From assembly GCF_018257575.1 (NCBI RefSeq), contig NZ_JAERJP010000002.1:62001-126000 (forward strand): 64,000 nucleotides of DNA, given 5' to 3'. Below the pieces are notes generated by a model. It ran no database searches, was not told the origin of the DNA, and saw only the letters and a list, made by a program, of their open reading frames with translations. This DNA is from Tatumella sp. JGM91 (GTDB lineage: Bacteria > Pseudomonadota > Gammaproteobacteria > Enterobacterales > Enterobacteriaceae). The translations under genes were made by a program, and so were the position numbers. Below, piece by piece: positions 32,037-42,485 of the stretch (within the stretch, counting starts at the first letter, position 1; every line of letters begins with the position of its first letter).

Positions 32037-32316
32037 GGGTCCGGTTCTCTATAGGAGATTAATTATTTCCGGCTTATTACAACACATCCGGCGAACAAAA
32101 AACGTTCATTCACCGATAGGTTGGTCATTTATCCGCTATTTGTTTGTAACTATTTAGCCGTACATTCTTATTTTTACAGTGATTCCTGATTTTCATTTAA
32201 AGTTATAAGGATATTCATTTACCGATCATGCCATAGTTATCTGTTGCAGTAAATTTTACCTGAGACTATGATTATCATCTTCTGCATAATAACTACTTAA
32301 TTGTGAGACCCGGACA

Positions 32317-32724
32317 ATGAGCGATGTGATTAAATCGTTGAATAACATTCGCACACTGCGTGCACAGGCCAGAGAATATAGCCTTGAAACTTTAGAAGAT
32401 ATACTTGAGAAATTTGAAGTTATTGTTAACGAGCGTCGTGAAGACGAATCACTGGCTATCGCTCAGAATTCAGAACGTCTGCTCAGACTGGAACAATACC
32501 GTGAAATGTTAATCGCTGATGGTATTGACCCTAATGAATTACTGCAATCCGCCGTAACAGATAAACCGGTAGTGAAAGCACGGCGTGCGGCACGTCCGGC
32601 TAAATATCAGTATACCGATGAAAAAGGTGAAAACCGTACATGGACCGGCCAGGGACGTACTCCGGCGGTGATCAGAAATGCTATTGAAACAGAAGGCAAA
32701 ACTCTGGAAGACTTTGCTCTGTAA
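32317..32724 (+). CDS. hns: DNA-binding protein H-NS
   Basis: Nucleoid protein that silences AT-rich, horizontally acquired DNA. It is 135 residues. The N-terminal coiled-coil oligomerisation domain ([20 protein letters not shown]) is followed by a linker and the C-terminal DNA-binding domain with the AT-hook-like core [12 protein letters not shown]. The 280-base AT-rich upstream gap is typical of its autoregulated promoter. The AT-rich island at the right of this window would be a natural target. Confidence 0.97.
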   Translation: MSDVIKSLNNIRTLRAQAREYSLETLEDILEKFEVIVNERREDESLAIAQNSERLLRLEQYREMLIADGIDPNELLQSAVTDKPVVKARRAARPAKYQYTDEKGENRTWTGQGRTPAVIRNAIETEGKTLEDFAL

Positions 32725-32757
32725 TTTTACTGGCTGTTTTCATTATCCGGTTATTTT

Positions 32758-32788
32758 ACGGGAGGGTTAACCCCTCCCGTTTATTTTC
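32758..32788. terminator. Terminator between hns and the epimerase gene
   Basis: ACGGGAGGG/CCCTCCCGT 9-bp stem with a 5-base loop, followed by TTTATTTT on the + strand. The genes are convergent. Confidence 0.85.
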
Positions 32789-33794
32789 AGACTTTGTAAT
32801 ATTCGCGGTACCATTCCACAAATTTTCTGACGCCTTCCGGTACGCTGGTGTCAGGTTTAAAATTTATCAGGCTATATAATTCAGAGGTATCGGCACTGGT
32901 ATCCAGCACATCCCCTGCCTGTAACGGTAACATATTTTTTTCTGCCGTAATCCCAAGGGCATTTTCTAATGCATGAATATAATCCATTAACGGGACCGGC
33001 TGGCTGTTACCAATATTATAAATACAGTAAGGTGCAGAACTTTTTGCAGCAGAACCGGTTTCGACGGTCCACTGAGGATCAGGCTGCGGTATTTTATCCT
33101 GCACCAGGAAAATGGCTTCAACAATATCATCAATGTAGGTGAAATCCCGCTGCATTTGCCCATAGTTATAAACATCAATGGCTTCACCGGCCAGCATCGC
33201 GCGGGTAAACTTAAACAAGGCCATATCCGGACGCCCCCACGGACCGTAGACAGTAAAAAAACGCAGTCCGGTGGTTGGCAGGCCATAGAGATGCGAATAA
33301 CTGTGGCACATCAGTTCATTGGCTTTTTTCGTCGCCGCATACAGAGATACCGGATGATCGACGCTGTCTTCGGTAGCAAACGGCAGCTTACGGTTCAGGC
33401 CATACACTGAGCTGGAGCTGGCGTAGACCAGATGCTGTATATTATTCTGACGACAACCTTCCAGTATATTCAGGTGGCCGATCAGATTTGCATCGGCATA
33501 AGCGTAGGGGTTTTCTATTGAATAACGTACCCCCGCCTGCGCAGCCAGATGGATCACCCGCTGAATGTTTCCAGTACTGAACAGGGTGGCTACACCATGT
33601 CTGTCGGCGATATCAATACACTGGAATGTGAAACCCGGATAAGCGCTGAGTAATGCCACACGATCTTTCTTGAGCTTTACATCGTAATAATCATTAAGAT
33701 TATCGATACCAACCACCCGGTAACCCGCCTTAAGCAGACGCTGACACACATGAAAACCAATAAACCCTGCAGCGCCGGTTACCAAATAGTTCAT
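32787..33794 (-). CDS. NAD-dependent UDP-glucuronate 4-epimerase-like protein
   Basis: Extended SDR of 335 residues, with the NAD motif GAAGFIGFH at the N-terminus, catalytic Ser/Thr region YASSSSVYG and Y-x3-K in YAATKKANE. The pattern GIDNLNDYYDVKLKKDR is characteristic of the UDP-glucuronic acid epimerase (CapI/WbnF) subgroup, which makes UDP-galacturonate for surface polysaccharides. It sits between hns and galU, where E. coli has no gene. GalU makes UDP-glucose, the precursor, which fits the neighbourhood. Substrate specificity is inferred. Confidence 0.85.
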   Translation of the reverse strand: MNYLVTGAAGFIGFHVCQRLLKAGYRVVGIDNLNDYYDVKLKKDRVALLSAYPGFTFQCIDIADRHGVATLFSTGNIQRVIHLAAQAGVRYSIENPYAYADANLIGHLNILEGCRQNNIQHLVYASSSSVYGLNRKLPFATEDSVDHPVSLYAATKKANELMCHSYSHLYGLPTTGLRFFTVYGPWGRPDMALFKFTRAMLAGEAIDVYNYGQMQRDFTYIDDIVEAIFLVQDKIPQPDPQWTVETGSAAKSSAPYCIYNIGNSQPVPLMDYIHALENALGITAEKNMLPLQAGDVLDTSADTSELYSLINFKPDTSVPEGVRKFVEWYREYYKV

Positions 33795-33943
33795 ATTACC
33801 CTCATCTTTGCAACTAAAATAAATGGCTGCTGTATTTCAGTGTGCCATTGTACAGGCAGAATGATACAAGGTTCCGGTAGCAAAAATCACGGATTGTTTT
33901 AGCGTTCCGCCATTTATGCCTGTTAATACCGGTGTGACTGTAT

Positions 33944-33972
33944 AAAAAAAGGCCATACACCAGTGTATGACC
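33944..33972 (-). terminator. Terminator of galU
   Basis: On the reverse strand GGTCATACAC/GTGTATGGCC forms a 10-bp stem with one G-T pair, followed by seven T. It lies 70 bases past the galU stop. Confidence 0.85.
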
Positions 33973-34043
33973 TTAATAACAGCGGCCAGGTTCAATCCGG
34001 CCGCACATATTTACCGGATAATCCCGGATAAATATGTTTACTG

Positions 34044-34943
34044 TCAGTTTACGGTTTTATTCAGCCATTTGCTGAAGTCTTCACCCAGAACCGGGTGACG
34101 AACACCATACTCAACGAATGCCTGCATATAACCCAGTTTGTTACCACAGTCGTGGCTCAGACCTTTCAGGTGATAAGCTTCAACCGTTTCCTGATCCATC
34201 AGCATTGCAATTGAGTCAGTTAACTGCACTTCTCCACCGGCACCCGGAGGTGTTTTGGCCAGCAGAGGCCAGATATCAGCAGACAGCACATAGCGTCCGA
34301 CCACTGCCAGGTTAGAAGGTGCCTCTGACGCTTTAGGCTTCTCGACCACACCCACCATAGGCGCACTGTGACCTGGCTGTAAATCTGCGCCCTGACAATC
34401 AACCACCCCATAAGCAGTAACGTCTGCAACAGGTTCAACCATAATCTGACTACGGCCGGTCTCATCAAAACGGCGCAGCATATCAGCAAGGTTTTCTTTC
34501 CCAAGGTCTGATTCGTATTCATCAATAATGACATCGGGCAGAATCACCGCAAACGGCTCATCACCAACCAACGGATGGGCGCACATAACAGCATGGCCTA
34601 ATCCTTTGGCGACACCCTGACGTACCTGCATAATGGTCACATGTGGCGGGCAAATACTCTGAATTTCGTCCAGTAACTGACGTTTAACACGCTTTTCCAG
34701 CATGGCTTCTAATTCGAAGCTGGTATCGAAATGGTTTTCGATAGAGTTTTTTGATGAATGAGTGACCAGAATAATCTCATTAATACCGGCAGCAATACAT
34801 TCATTAACGACATACTGGATTAAGGGTTTATCAACCAGCGGCAGCATCTCTTTAGGAATAGCCTTGGTTGCCGGCAACATACGGGTTCCCAATCCCGCAA
34901 CCGGAATTACCGCTTTTTTTACTTTAGATTTATAAGCAGACAT
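34044..34943 (-). CDS. galU: UTP--glucose-1-phosphate uridylyltransferase
   Basis: Makes UDP-glucose from UTP and glucose-1-phosphate for LPS, trehalose and exopolysaccharide. It is 299 residues from the ATG at 34943 ([20 protein letters not shown]); a TTG one codon upstream is not needed. The nucleotidyltransferase signature [19 protein letters not shown] and the acceptor-site block [19 protein letters not shown] are intact. Confidence 0.97.
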   Translation of the reverse strand: MSAYKSKVKKAVIPVAGLGTRMLPATKAIPKEMLPLVDKPLIQYVVNECIAAGINEIILVTHSSKNSIENHFDTSFELEAMLEKRVKRQLLDEIQSICPPHVTIMQVRQGVAKGLGHAVMCAHPLVGDEPFAVILPDVIIDEYESDLGKENLADMLRRFDETGRSQIMVEPVADVTAYGVVDCQGADLQPGHSAPMVGVVEKPKASEAPSNLAVVGRYVLSADIWPLLAKTPPGAGGEVQLTDSIAMLMDQETVEAYHLKGLSHDCGNKLGYMQAFVEYGVRHPVLGEDFSKWLNKTVN

Positions 34944-35132
34944 CAAATTACCTCACTGGAGGGTTAGGAACACCCATGGAAATTTCTGTTTTTGAACGGC
35001 GGCAGTATATCAGTTCATCGGCGACGAGTTTCATCTGATAGCGAAAAAGCACCGAAATTAGGATTTATACTTATCGGAAAATAAGTATAAAAATAACAAA
35101 TTAATACTTTTCCGGGCACTCTGTGGTAATAA

Positions 35133-36149
35133 CTATTCATTAGCACGCAGCATCAGTGTTAGTTTTCCGCCACTGCCACGTATATTGCATTCACAGGCAC
35201 GCAGATAAAAACAGTGCTGTGTTCCATGGATATGTTCAAAAGTGCCAGCAGGAATTCCACTGCCCAGTGTCTGATGCACTCCGTCAAATAAAATATCGCA
35301 ATCCAGCCCGGCCGGGACCAGCAGTAACTGGCGGGTCGGCTGGTGATAGTACCCCACCAGCAAGGGAAATTGTCCGGACATTCCGGCATCCTGCAATAAC
35401 CGGTTAATATCATTAAGTATGGTCGCGATTTGTGGCAGTTTCTGCTGCTGGCCGGCGATTTTTTCCTGCAATAGCTGATTAAACATTACCCGCAATAATA
35501 AGGCCGCCATAATGCCATTATTGCCGGCCCGGGTAACATCCATGATATAAAAACCGAGCTGATGATCAGATAAAGCTGCAATATCAAATACCAGCCCCGG
35601 CTGATCTGTGTAGGTCAGCTGGCGATAGGTTATGCGGGTATTAGCCAGTAACTGTCGAATAGGCGGTTGTAACTGTTTAATCAGTCTTATCGCCTGTTCA
35701 GGCTGCTGAATCAAAACATCCCAGTTATCAAATAACTGTTCATCCTCTTCGATTTTTGAAACAAACATCGAAGGGTAAAGGCATTCCATAATAACATCAC
35801 GTACCCGGGTCAGATCATCAACAGGTTTGAGGATCACATCCTGCACACCCAGTCGTAACATCCTGGCAATTTCAGACACATCTTCGCTGGCGGTCACAAT
35901 CACTACCGGTAAGGCGTTTCCCCGGGCACGCAGCTGTTCAACGAAAGTATCACCACGCATAATCGGCATTTCAAGGTCACAGATGATCAGATCAACCGGA
36001 TAATGATCGATAATATCCAGTGCAGTCTTACCGTCAGAAGCCGTCAGTGTGTTGGCCCCCAGTGTTTCAATAAAGCCACAAATCACAGCAGAGAACACCG
36101 CCTCATCTTCTGCAACTAAAATATTCTTACCTGACAATGGGTTACTCAT
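35133..36149 (-). CDS. rssB: Regulator of RpoS (anti-sigma-S adaptor RssB)
   Basis: Response-regulator adaptor that delivers sigma-S to ClpXP. It is 338 residues, as in E. coli. The receiver domain is residues 1 to about 125 (ILVAEDEAVF, phospho-acceptor Asp in DLIICDLEMP, Lys in ILKPVDD). The C-terminal half is a degenerate PP2C-like domain. It lies next to galU as in E. coli; the rssA partner gene is absent. Confidence 0.95.
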   Translation of the reverse strand: MSNPLSGKNILVAEDEAVFSAVICGFIETLGANTLTASDGKTALDIIDHYPVDLIICDLEMPIMRGDTFVEQLRARGNALPVVIVTASEDVSEIARMLRLGVQDVILKPVDDLTRVRDVIMECLYPSMFVSKIEEDEQLFDNWDVLIQQPEQAIRLIKQLQPPIRQLLANTRITYRQLTYTDQPGLVFDIAALSDHQLGFYIMDVTRAGNNGIMAALLLRVMFNQLLQEKIAGQQQKLPQIATILNDINRLLQDAGMSGQFPLLVGYYHQPTRQLLLVPAGLDCDILFDGVHQTLGSGIPAGTFEHIHGTQHCFYLRACECNIRGSGGKLTLMLRANE

Positions 36150-36372
36150 TAAAAATACCTGTTATTAACCTCAGGGCTGTTATGTTCCTCTCTGCAGGAA
36201 TCAGTGCACTACAGCCTGAAGCCGTGACCCTTACCAGAATTCGCCGTTGCGGGAGAGAGAATCTGCCGCTGTTGTGTAGTATAGTTCATCCTCAGCCTTT
36301 CAACTTTCAGCCTGCTCAGGCCCGTCGCGGCACTCTGAGTCGTTAAGCTCGCGGGCAAATAACGGAGATAAT

Positions 36373-36831
36373 GTGTTAACCGACCCCTGCCCTTGCGGAA
36401 GCCAGACCACTTATAGCGCCTGTTGTGGCCGATATATCAGCGAAGAACAGATAGCACCTGATCCTGTCGCTCTGATGCGCTCGCGATACACCGCTTATCA
36501 GCGTGGTGAGATTCACTGGCTGCTGGCCAGCTGGCACGCTTCTCAGCGCCATCAACAGCTGGCAGCACAGCTTTCCGCAGGTCTTGCCGATACCCGCTGG
36601 CTGGGACTAAATGTTATCTCACACACCTATGATAATGATAATAACCAGGCATTTGTGACTTTTTTTGCCCGTTATGCTGAAAAACAACACACTTCGGCTA
36701 TTTACGAACGCTCCCGCTTTATAAGAGAAGAACAACGCTGGTATTATGTCGACGGCGTTCATCTGCAGGCGGGCAGAAACGACACCTGCCCTTGCGGTTC
36801 CGGCAGAAAATATAAAAAATGTTGTGGTTAA
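36373..36831 (+). CDS. ychJ: YchJ family protein with two SEC-C motifs
   Basis: 152 residues, with a SEC-C zinc motif at each end (DPCPCGSQTTYSACCG and DTCPCGSGRKYKKCCG) around a SnoaL/NTF2-like central domain. Function unknown. The start is a GTG at 36373 with GGAG five bases upstream; the overlapping ATG at 36371 meets a stop after two codons. It lies between rssB and purU, as in E. coli. Confidence 0.93.
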   Translation: MLTDPCPCGSQTTYSACCGRYISEEQIAPDPVALMRSRYTAYQRGEIHWLLASWHASQRHQQLAAQLSAGLADTRWLGLNVISHTYDNDNNQAFVTFFARYAEKQHTSAIYERSRFIREEQRWYYVDGVHLQAGRNDTCPCGSGRKYKKCCG

Positions 36832-36887
36832 TAACGACCTGACAACATCGCATGACTGAAATCAGATTCAACAGGATAATGCACATA

Positions 36888-37736
36888 ATGCAAGCCCAGA
36901 CGTTACAAAGAAAAGTACTGAGAACTATCTGTCCTGATGCTAAAGGACTTATCGCCAAAATCACCAATATCTGCTACAAGCATGAACTGAATATTGTCCA
37001 GAATAATGAATTTGTTGATCACCGCACCGGGCGTTTTTTTATGCGCACCGAACTGGAGGGTATTTTCAACGATACCACTTTACTGGCTGATTTAGACAGT
37101 GCATTGCCATCAGGATCGGTTCGTGAACTGCAATCTGCCGGACGGCGTCGTGTAGTCATTATGGTGACTAAAGAAGCACACTGTCTGGGTGATTTGCTGA
37201 TGAAAAGTGCGTTTGGTGGTCTGGATATGGAAATTGCAGCCGTTATTGGTAACCATGAAACACTGCGGTCACTGACAGAGCGGTTTGATATCCCCTTCGT
37301 ATTGCTGAGTCATGAAGGCCTGACCCGTGAAGAACACGATATGAAAATGGCTGACGAGATTGAACGTTATCAGCCTGACTACGTAGTGTTAGCAAAATAT
37401 ATGCGGGTTCTGACCCCTGAGTTTGTCAAGCGCTTCCCTAACCAGATTATTAACATACATCACTCGTTCCTGCCGGCCTTTATCGGTGCCCGCCCTTACC
37501 ATCAGGCTTACGAACGCGGTGTGAAGATTATTGGTGCGACTGCGCATTACGTAAATGACAATCTCGATGAAGGTCCAATCATTATGCAGGACGTGATCCA
37601 TGTGGATCATACCTTCACTGCTGACGATATGATGCTTGCCGGCCGGGATGTTGAAAAAAATGCACTGAGTCGTGCTTTAGACAAAGTACTGGCCCAGCGG
37701 GTCTTTGTTTACGGAAACCGGACGATTATCCTTTAA
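36888..37736 (+). CDS. purU: Formyltetrahydrofolate deformylase
   Basis: Hydrolyses 10-formyl-THF to formate and THF, supplying formate for PurT and balancing one-carbon pools. From the ATG at 36888 the product is 282 residues. An N-terminal ACT domain (about 5-80) precedes the formyltransferase domain with the catalytic block IINIHHSFLPAFIG and Asp in LDEGPI. In-frame ATGs at 36852 and 36879 are possible; I prefer 36888 because it matches the usual N-terminus MxxxTLQRKVLRT. Confidence 0.93.
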   Translation: MQAQTLQRKVLRTICPDAKGLIAKITNICYKHELNIVQNNEFVDHRTGRFFMRTELEGIFNDTTLLADLDSALPSGSVRELQSAGRRRVVIMVTKEAHCLGDLLMKSAFGGLDMEIAAVIGNHETLRSLTERFDIPFVLLSHEGLTREEHDMKMADEIERYQPDYVVLAKYMRVLTPEFVKRFPNQIINIHHSFLPAFIGARPYHQAYERGVKIIGATAHYVNDNLDEGPIIMQDVIHVDHTFTADDMMLAGRDVEKNALSRALDKVLAQRVFVYGNRTIIL

Positions 37737-37779
37737 AGACTGACTGCAAAATACGCATGTCATTCATTTTCCGTGCAAA

Positions 37780-37818
37780 AAACAGGCAAACAATGAGAAA
37801 TATTGCTTTTGCCTGTTT
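37780..37818 (+). terminator. Terminator after purU
   Basis: AAACAGGCAA/TTGCCTGTTT stem with an AT-rich loop of about 18 bases, about 45 bases after purU. Its right arm runs into the -35 box of the tRNA promoter. Confidence 0.65.
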
Positions 37819-37850
37819 ACAGAAAGCAAAGTTCTGTTAATATGCATCCC
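37816..37850 (+). promoter_or_regulatory. tRNA-Tyr promoter with GC-rich discriminator
   Basis: TTTACA (37816-37821) and TAATAT (37838-37843) are 16 bases apart, followed by GCATCCCGC. A GC-rich discriminator after the -10 box is the hallmark of stringently controlled stable-RNA promoters. Confidence 0.8.
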
Positions 37851-37880
37851 GCTTCCGCAGGTTACGAAGCATCACAATCA

Positions 37881-37947
<67 letters not shown>

Positions 37948-37965
<18 letters not shown>

Positions 37966-38217
37966 TTTTTATATGGCGACTCAGCCAGACATTCCAATAA
38001 TACTGATATATTCTCCACGGAGAAGGACGAGAACCTTCGACAAGGTTCGAACCGAACAGCGTGAGGTAACGTGCGCAGCACGGCCCGCAGGGTGAGCCGG
38101 TACGGCGAATCATCCTTCTCCCACCACCATTCTTATATGGCGATTCAGCCAGATATTCCAATAATACTGATATATTCTCCACGGAGAAGGACGAGAACCT
38201 TCGACAAGGTTCGAGCC
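37948..38217 (+). repeat. rtT-like direct repeats that include the tRNA-Tyr 3' end
   Basis: A unit of 164 bases begins inside the tRNA (ATCCTTCTCCCACCACCAT at 37948) and recurs at 38112, followed by about 105 near-identical bases. The copies share the tRNA 3' end, the sequence TATATGGCGA, the segment GAGAAGGACGAGAACC, and CCTTCGACAAGGTTCGA. This is the organisation of the rtT repeats after E. coli tyrT. The segment GAGAAGGACGAGAACC is largely complementary to the tRNA T-arm and 3' end. Confidence 0.85.
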
Positions 38218-38301
38218 GGAGACTTCCCTTATCCGCTTACGGTGACATCGGGAAAAAAAATCGCTACCATCGCGGTTAAATTCTATGACTGTGGTAAAAA
38301 C

Positions 38302-39108
38302 ATGAAATTTGTCTCTTTTAATATTAACGGTCTGCGGGCCCGTCCTCACCAGCTGGCCGCACTGGTCGAAAAACTCCAGCCGGATGTCATCGGATTACAG
38401 GAGACCAAAGTTCACGATGATATGTTCCCTTTAGAAGAAGTACAAAAACTGGGATATCACGTTTTCTTCCATGGTCAGAAAGGCCATTACGGCGTAGCGC
38501 TGATGACAAAAGCAGAGCCGGTCAGCGTGCAGCGTGGTTTTCTTACGGATGATGAAGATGCTCAGCGGCGTATTATCATGGCAGGGATCCCCAGCCCGAT
38601 GGGTACCATTACGGTAATTAACGGCTACTTCCCGCAGGGGGAAAGTCGTGAGCATCCGCAGAAATTTCCGGCTAAAGATAAATTCTACAAAGATCTGCAA
38701 CAGCATCTTGAAACTCAACTGACTGCCGGACAGCCGGTATTGATTATGGGTGATATGAATATCAGCTGTACCGACCGTGATATCGGCATTGGCGAAGATA
38801 ACCGTAAACGCTGGCTACGAACCGGTAAATGCTCTTTCCTGCCGGAAGAGCGTGAATGGATGGATAAACTGCTGTCCTGGGGACTGACTGATACCTGGCG
38901 GGCAGCCAATCCGGAGGTTGACGATCGCTTTTCCTGGTTCGACTACCGTTCGAAAGGCTTTAACGACAACCGCGGACTGCGTATTGACCTGTTACTGGCC
39001 AGCCAGCCACTGGCAGAAAAATGTATTGCCACCGGCATAGATTACGATATCCGCAGTATGGAAAAACCATCAGACCATGCCCCGGTCTGGGCAGAATTTA
39101 AACTCTGA
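38302..39108 (+). CDS. xthA: Exodeoxyribonuclease III
   Basis: AP endonuclease and 3'-5' exonuclease of base-excision repair. It is 268 residues from the ATG at 38302 ([18 protein letters not shown]), the same length as E. coli. The metal-binding Glu is in LQETKVHD; active-site residues are in GDMNIS and in the C-terminal [10 protein letters not shown]. The frame is open upstream through the tRNA repeats to 38071, which is not part of the gene. Confidence 0.97.
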   Translation: MKFVSFNINGLRARPHQLAALVEKLQPDVIGLQETKVHDDMFPLEEVQKLGYHVFFHGQKGHYGVALMTKAEPVSVQRGFLTDDEDAQRRIIMAGIPSPMGTITVINGYFPQGESREHPQKFPAKDKFYKDLQQHLETQLTAGQPVLIMGDMNISCTDRDIGIGEDNRKRWLRTGKCSFLPEEREWMDKLLSWGLTDTWRAANPEVDDRFSWFDYRSKGFNDNRGLRIDLLLASQPLAEKCIATGIDYDIRSMEKPSDHAPVWAEFKL

Positions 39109-39111
39109 TTG

Positions 39112-39426
39112 TCACGGGGCAGCCGCAGACGACGATGTCTTTAGCGGCTGCCAGACCAGTGGCGCCGTACCGATAATATTTTTGTCGCGCACGCAGGTTA
39201 ATAACAGCGTGCCGCTTTTCAGTATCGCCCCTTCAGAATAACGCTGGCTGTTATATATACAGACGTTATCAGTTCCCTGCAGGTTCAGAGTATCGGCTGG
39301 CCTGCCGGTCAGTAAATTATCAGAATCAATCATGACCCTGGCCGAGACACCGGCTCCGGTATGCAGACTACTGAATACCGGAAAACTTAATATACTGCAC
39401 AATACCAACAGTAACCTGCGCATCAT
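39112..39426 (-). CDS. ynjH: YnjH-like periplasmic protein (DUF1496)
   Basis: 104 residues, with a signal peptide of about 19 residues (MMRRLLLVLCSILSFPVFS). The mature part has the DUF1496 pattern: CIYNSQRYSEGAILKSG, with a second Cys in LLTCVRDKN and the LVWQPL end. The two cysteines may form a disulfide. Function unknown. Its start overlaps the stop of the truncated topB by one base (TAATG), so it was part of a topB-ynjH operon. The island has removed the native upstream part of that operon. Confidence 0.8.
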   Translation of the reverse strand: MMRRLLLVLCSILSFPVFSSLHTGAGVSARVMIDSDNLLTGRPADTLNLQGTDNVCIYNSQRYSEGAILKSGTLLLTCVRDKNIIGTAPLVWQPLKTSSSAAAP

Positions 39427-41024
39427 TACTTCTCCGTGGCTGTTTTCTTTTTCCTTTTCTGCGTTGCTTTCCGCGGCACTGCCGGCAATTGACCTAATAC
39501 CTGTACCGGCGGTGAACGGCGTGCTTCACCAATCAGGGTCTGCAGAGTGCCGACCAGCGGTTGCATAAAATCCTGATAACGGAAGTTTTTTTCACTGATA
39601 CGGGTCAGCATCGACTCCCACTGGGCGGTCATATCCGGGCTGGCCGCTGGCTGTGGTAACGCATGGATCAATGCTTTCCCCACTACCGTTGAATGGATAT
39701 AACGTCCTTTTTTCTCCAGAAAACCGCGTTTAAACAACAATTCGATAATTCCCGCACGTGTCGCTTCGGTCCCTAAACCATCGGTCTCTCTGAGCACTTT
39801 CTTTAGGGCTTTATCCTGGACAAATCGTGCGATACCGGTCATTGCTGATAACAGGGTGGCATCCGTGAAATGGCGCGGAGGCTGGGTTTTCTTCTCCAGC
39901 ACCTCCCCCTGTTCACACAGCAATTGCTGCCCTTTTTTTACTTCCGGTAACGGCGTGCCGTCATTTTCTTCATCACGCTCTTTCGCCCCCAGCAACACAC
40001 GCCAGCCAGCAACCGCCAGAAAGCGGGCTTTCGCGATAAACTTACCGCCGGCAATTTCCAGATCGATAACACATTTACGATAAATAGCTTCCGGGCAGAA
40101 CTGCATCAGGTACTGGCGGGCAATCAGTCCGTAGATATTCAGTTCATTATCAGTTAACCGGGTTTGACTACGCCGGGCGGTTGGAATAATGGCATGGTGC
40201 GCATCCACTTTTTTATTATCCCAGCAACGGTTACGCAGGTCCGTATTCAGTTCTTCGGGAAAGGCTTGCTGTGGTAAGTGACTGTTAATTGCATCCAGTA
40301 CCGCATGTCTGCCGGCAAAATGTTCCTCCGGCAGATAACGGCAATCTGAGCGCGGATAAGTAATCAGTTTATGGGTTTCGTATAAACGCTGGCATATGTC
40401 CAGTACACTCTGGGCACTTAGCCCGAAGCGCTTTGCGGCTTCAATCTGCAGGCTGGAGAGTGAAAAAGGTAACGGTGCAATATCAGTTTCGCGTTTATCC
40501 TGATAACCGGTAACCTTCGCCGGCTGACCGGCAATACGTTTACAGACATGGTCGGCCAGTGACCGGTTCAGCAGCCTTCCTTCTTCATCCTGCCAGGATT
40601 CACATGCGTCACTCGGTTGCCATAACGCGGTAAAACGCTGGTCATTTTCGGCCAGAATATGGGCTCTGACTTCGAAGAAATCTCTGGCCACAAAGTCAGC
40701 GATTTCTTCGTCGCGACGCACGACCAGCCCGAGTACCGGGGTCTGTACCCGCCCGACCGACAATACGCCATTATAGCCTGCGTTCCTGCCAAATAGCGTG
40801 TAAGCACGGGTCATATTGATCCCGTACAGCCAGTCAGCCCTGGCTCTGGCCAGCGCCGAGATACACAACGGCACAAAATCGCGGTTGTCGCGTAATGTCT
40901 CAATGGCACGCTCAACCGCCTGCGGATTGAGGTCATTGATCAGGCAGCGTTGTACTGCATTCTTTTTTTCGCTACTGAGGTTAAGATAATCGAGCACTTC
41001 ATCAACCAGCAGTTGTCCTTCCCG
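39426..41024 (-). pseudogene. topB: DNA topoisomerase III, 5' end removed by island insertion
   Basis: The host topB from the Arg-Glu of the TOPRIM DPDREGQ motif to the stop. Similarity to TopB begins exactly at CGG GAA GGA CAA (codon for Arg106 in E. coli numbering, at 41024); upstream codons (A-C-N-S-N) belong to other DNA. The active-site Tyr region [12 protein letters not shown] and the C-terminal half are intact, but TOPRIM Glu7, Asp103 and Asp105 are lost. An open frame can start at a GTG at 40997, but the product would be inactive. The missing first 105 codons should lie beyond the right end of the island. Confidence 0.93.
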
Positions 41025-41256
41025 ATTACTGTTACAAGCTTTTTTTGTGAAAATATTTATTACTATGATTTTTAAGGAAAAAACTGAATTTCATGGTTTT
41101 CTGAAATTTTCATAAAAGTTCAATGATGTCATACGTATCGCAAAGTAACGATATTCGATGCATGTTGCATTGTTGTTCAACCTCAACTAAGGATTTACAT
41201 TGATTTTCCTACCTATTGGCATTTCTACTTGTCGCCTGTTTGTACGTAACCTAGAC
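41025..41256. other. Left terminal region of the island
   Basis: 232 AT-rich bases between the topB break and the IS3 element, without a complete gene. Two similar segments, CTGAATTTCAT and CTGAAATTTTCAT (about 41084-41114), could be recombinase arm sites. A short open tail on the reverse strand (41255 to a TAG at 41187) may be the C-terminal end of the cargo gene that the IS cut; this is only an inference. Confidence 0.5.
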
Positions 41257-41322
41257 TGATCTTACCCAGCAATAGTGGACACGCGACTAAGTGAGTAAAC
41301 TCTCAAGTAAGAGGTGACTCAC

Positions 41323-41622
41323 ATGACAAAGCCAGCATCAACCATAAAGAAGACGCGTAAGCAGCACACGCCTGAATTCCGCAATGAAGCCCTTAAACTC
41401 GCTGAGCGTATCGGTGTGGCCGCAGCCGCCCGCGAGCTCAGGCTGTATGAATCGCAGCTCTACAACTGGCGCAGTAAACAACAGCAGCAAATGATATCCT
41501 CAGAACGGGAGAACGAACTGGCTGCTGAAAATGCCCGCCTCAAACGGCAGCTGGCTGAGCAGGCAGAGGAGCTGGCCATTCTCCAAAAGGCCGCGACATA
41601 CTTCGCGAAGCGCCTGAAATGA
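41323..41622 (+). CDS. IS3-family transposase OrfA
   Basis: 99 residues. An N-terminal helix-turn-helix for end binding ([31 protein letters not shown]) is followed by a leucine-zipper-like coiled coil ([22 protein letters not shown]). The ATG at 41323 follows GAGG at a good distance. Its stop overlaps the orfB start (ATGA). In IS3 elements the active transposase is an OrfAB frameshift product. Confidence 0.93.
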   Translation: MTKPASTIKKTRKQHTPEFRNEALKLAERIGVAAAARELRLYESQLYNWRSKQQQQMISSERENELAAENARLKRQLAEQAEELAILQKAATYFAKRLK

Positions 41623-42485
41623 AGTATGTCTTTATCGAAAAACATCAGGCTGAGTTCAGTATCAAAGCCATGTGTCGCGTCCTCCGGGTGGCCCGCAGCG
41701 GCTGGTATGTCTGGAATCAGCGGCGAGTGGGGTTAAACTCACGCCAGCAGTTCCGTCTGAATTGCGACTGCGCTGTACACGAGGCTTTTCACCGGGCAAA
41801 ACAGCGCTACGGGGCACCGCGCCTGACTGATGAACTGCATGCTCAGGGTTACCGGTTCAACGTAAAAACTGTGGCTGCCAGCCTGCGTCGTCAGGGACTA
41901 CGAGCGAAAGCTTCACGGAAGTTCAGCCCGGTCAGTTACCGCGAACATGGCCTGCCGGTGTCGGAGAACCTGCTGAAGCAGGATTTTTACGCCAGTGGCC
42001 CGAACCAGAAGTGGTCCGGCGACATTACGTACTTACGCACGGATGAAGGATGGCTGTATCTGGCAGTCGTCATCGACCTGTGGTCGCGTGCCGTTATCGG
42101 CTGGTCAATGTCATCACGGATGACGGCACAGCTGGCCTGCGATGCGCTACAGATGGCATTGTGGCGGCGTAAACGCCCGGAAAATGTCATCGTCCACACA
42201 GATCGTGGCGGGCAGTACTGCTCAGCGGATTATCAGGCGCTCCTGAAGCGGCATAACCTGCACGGCAGCATGAGTGCAAAGGGTTGCTGCTACGACAATG
42301 CGTGTGCGGAAAGCTTCTTCCACTCACTGAAAGTCGAATGTATCCACGGTGAACGCTTTATCAGCCGGGAAATAATGCGAACGACGGTGTTTAATTATAT
42401 CGAGAGTGATTACAATCGGTGGCGCCGTCACAGTGCCTGTGGCGGTCTCAGCCCGGAACAGTTTGAAAACCAGAACCTCACTTAG
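41619..42485 (+). CDS. IS3-family transposase OrfB (DDE integrase)
   Basis: 288 residues with an N-terminal HTH_21 region and an rve integrase core. The catalytic residues are visible: Asp in [11 protein letters not shown], Asp in [13 protein letters not shown], and Glu in [15 protein letters not shown], with the spacing of the DD35E class. It is intact, so the element could still be active. Confidence 0.95.
   Translation: MKYVFIEKHQAEFSIKAMCRVLRVARSGWYVWNQRRVGLNSRQQFRLNCDCAVHEAFHRAKQRYGAPRLTDELHAQGYRFNVKTVAASLRRQGLRAKASRKFSPVSYREHGLPVSENLLKQDFYASGPNQKWSGDITYLRTDEGWLYLAVVIDLWSRAVIGWSMSSRMTAQLACDALQMALWRRKRPENVIVHTDRGGQYCSADYQALLKRHNLHGSMSAKGCCYDNACAESFFHSLKVECIHGERFISREIMRTTVFNYIESDYNRWRRHSACGGLSPEQFENQNLT

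Noticed and set aside
38071-38301. An upstream extension of xthA through the tRNA repeats
   Set aside because: Exonuclease III starts at [10 protein letters not shown] (38302) at the known length; the extension reads through repeat RNA sequence.
39426-40997. The truncated topB as a functional 523-residue topoisomerase starting at GTG 40997
   Set aside because: It would lack both TOPRIM Asp residues and the first Glu, and the GTG corresponds to an internal Val codon of normal TopB.
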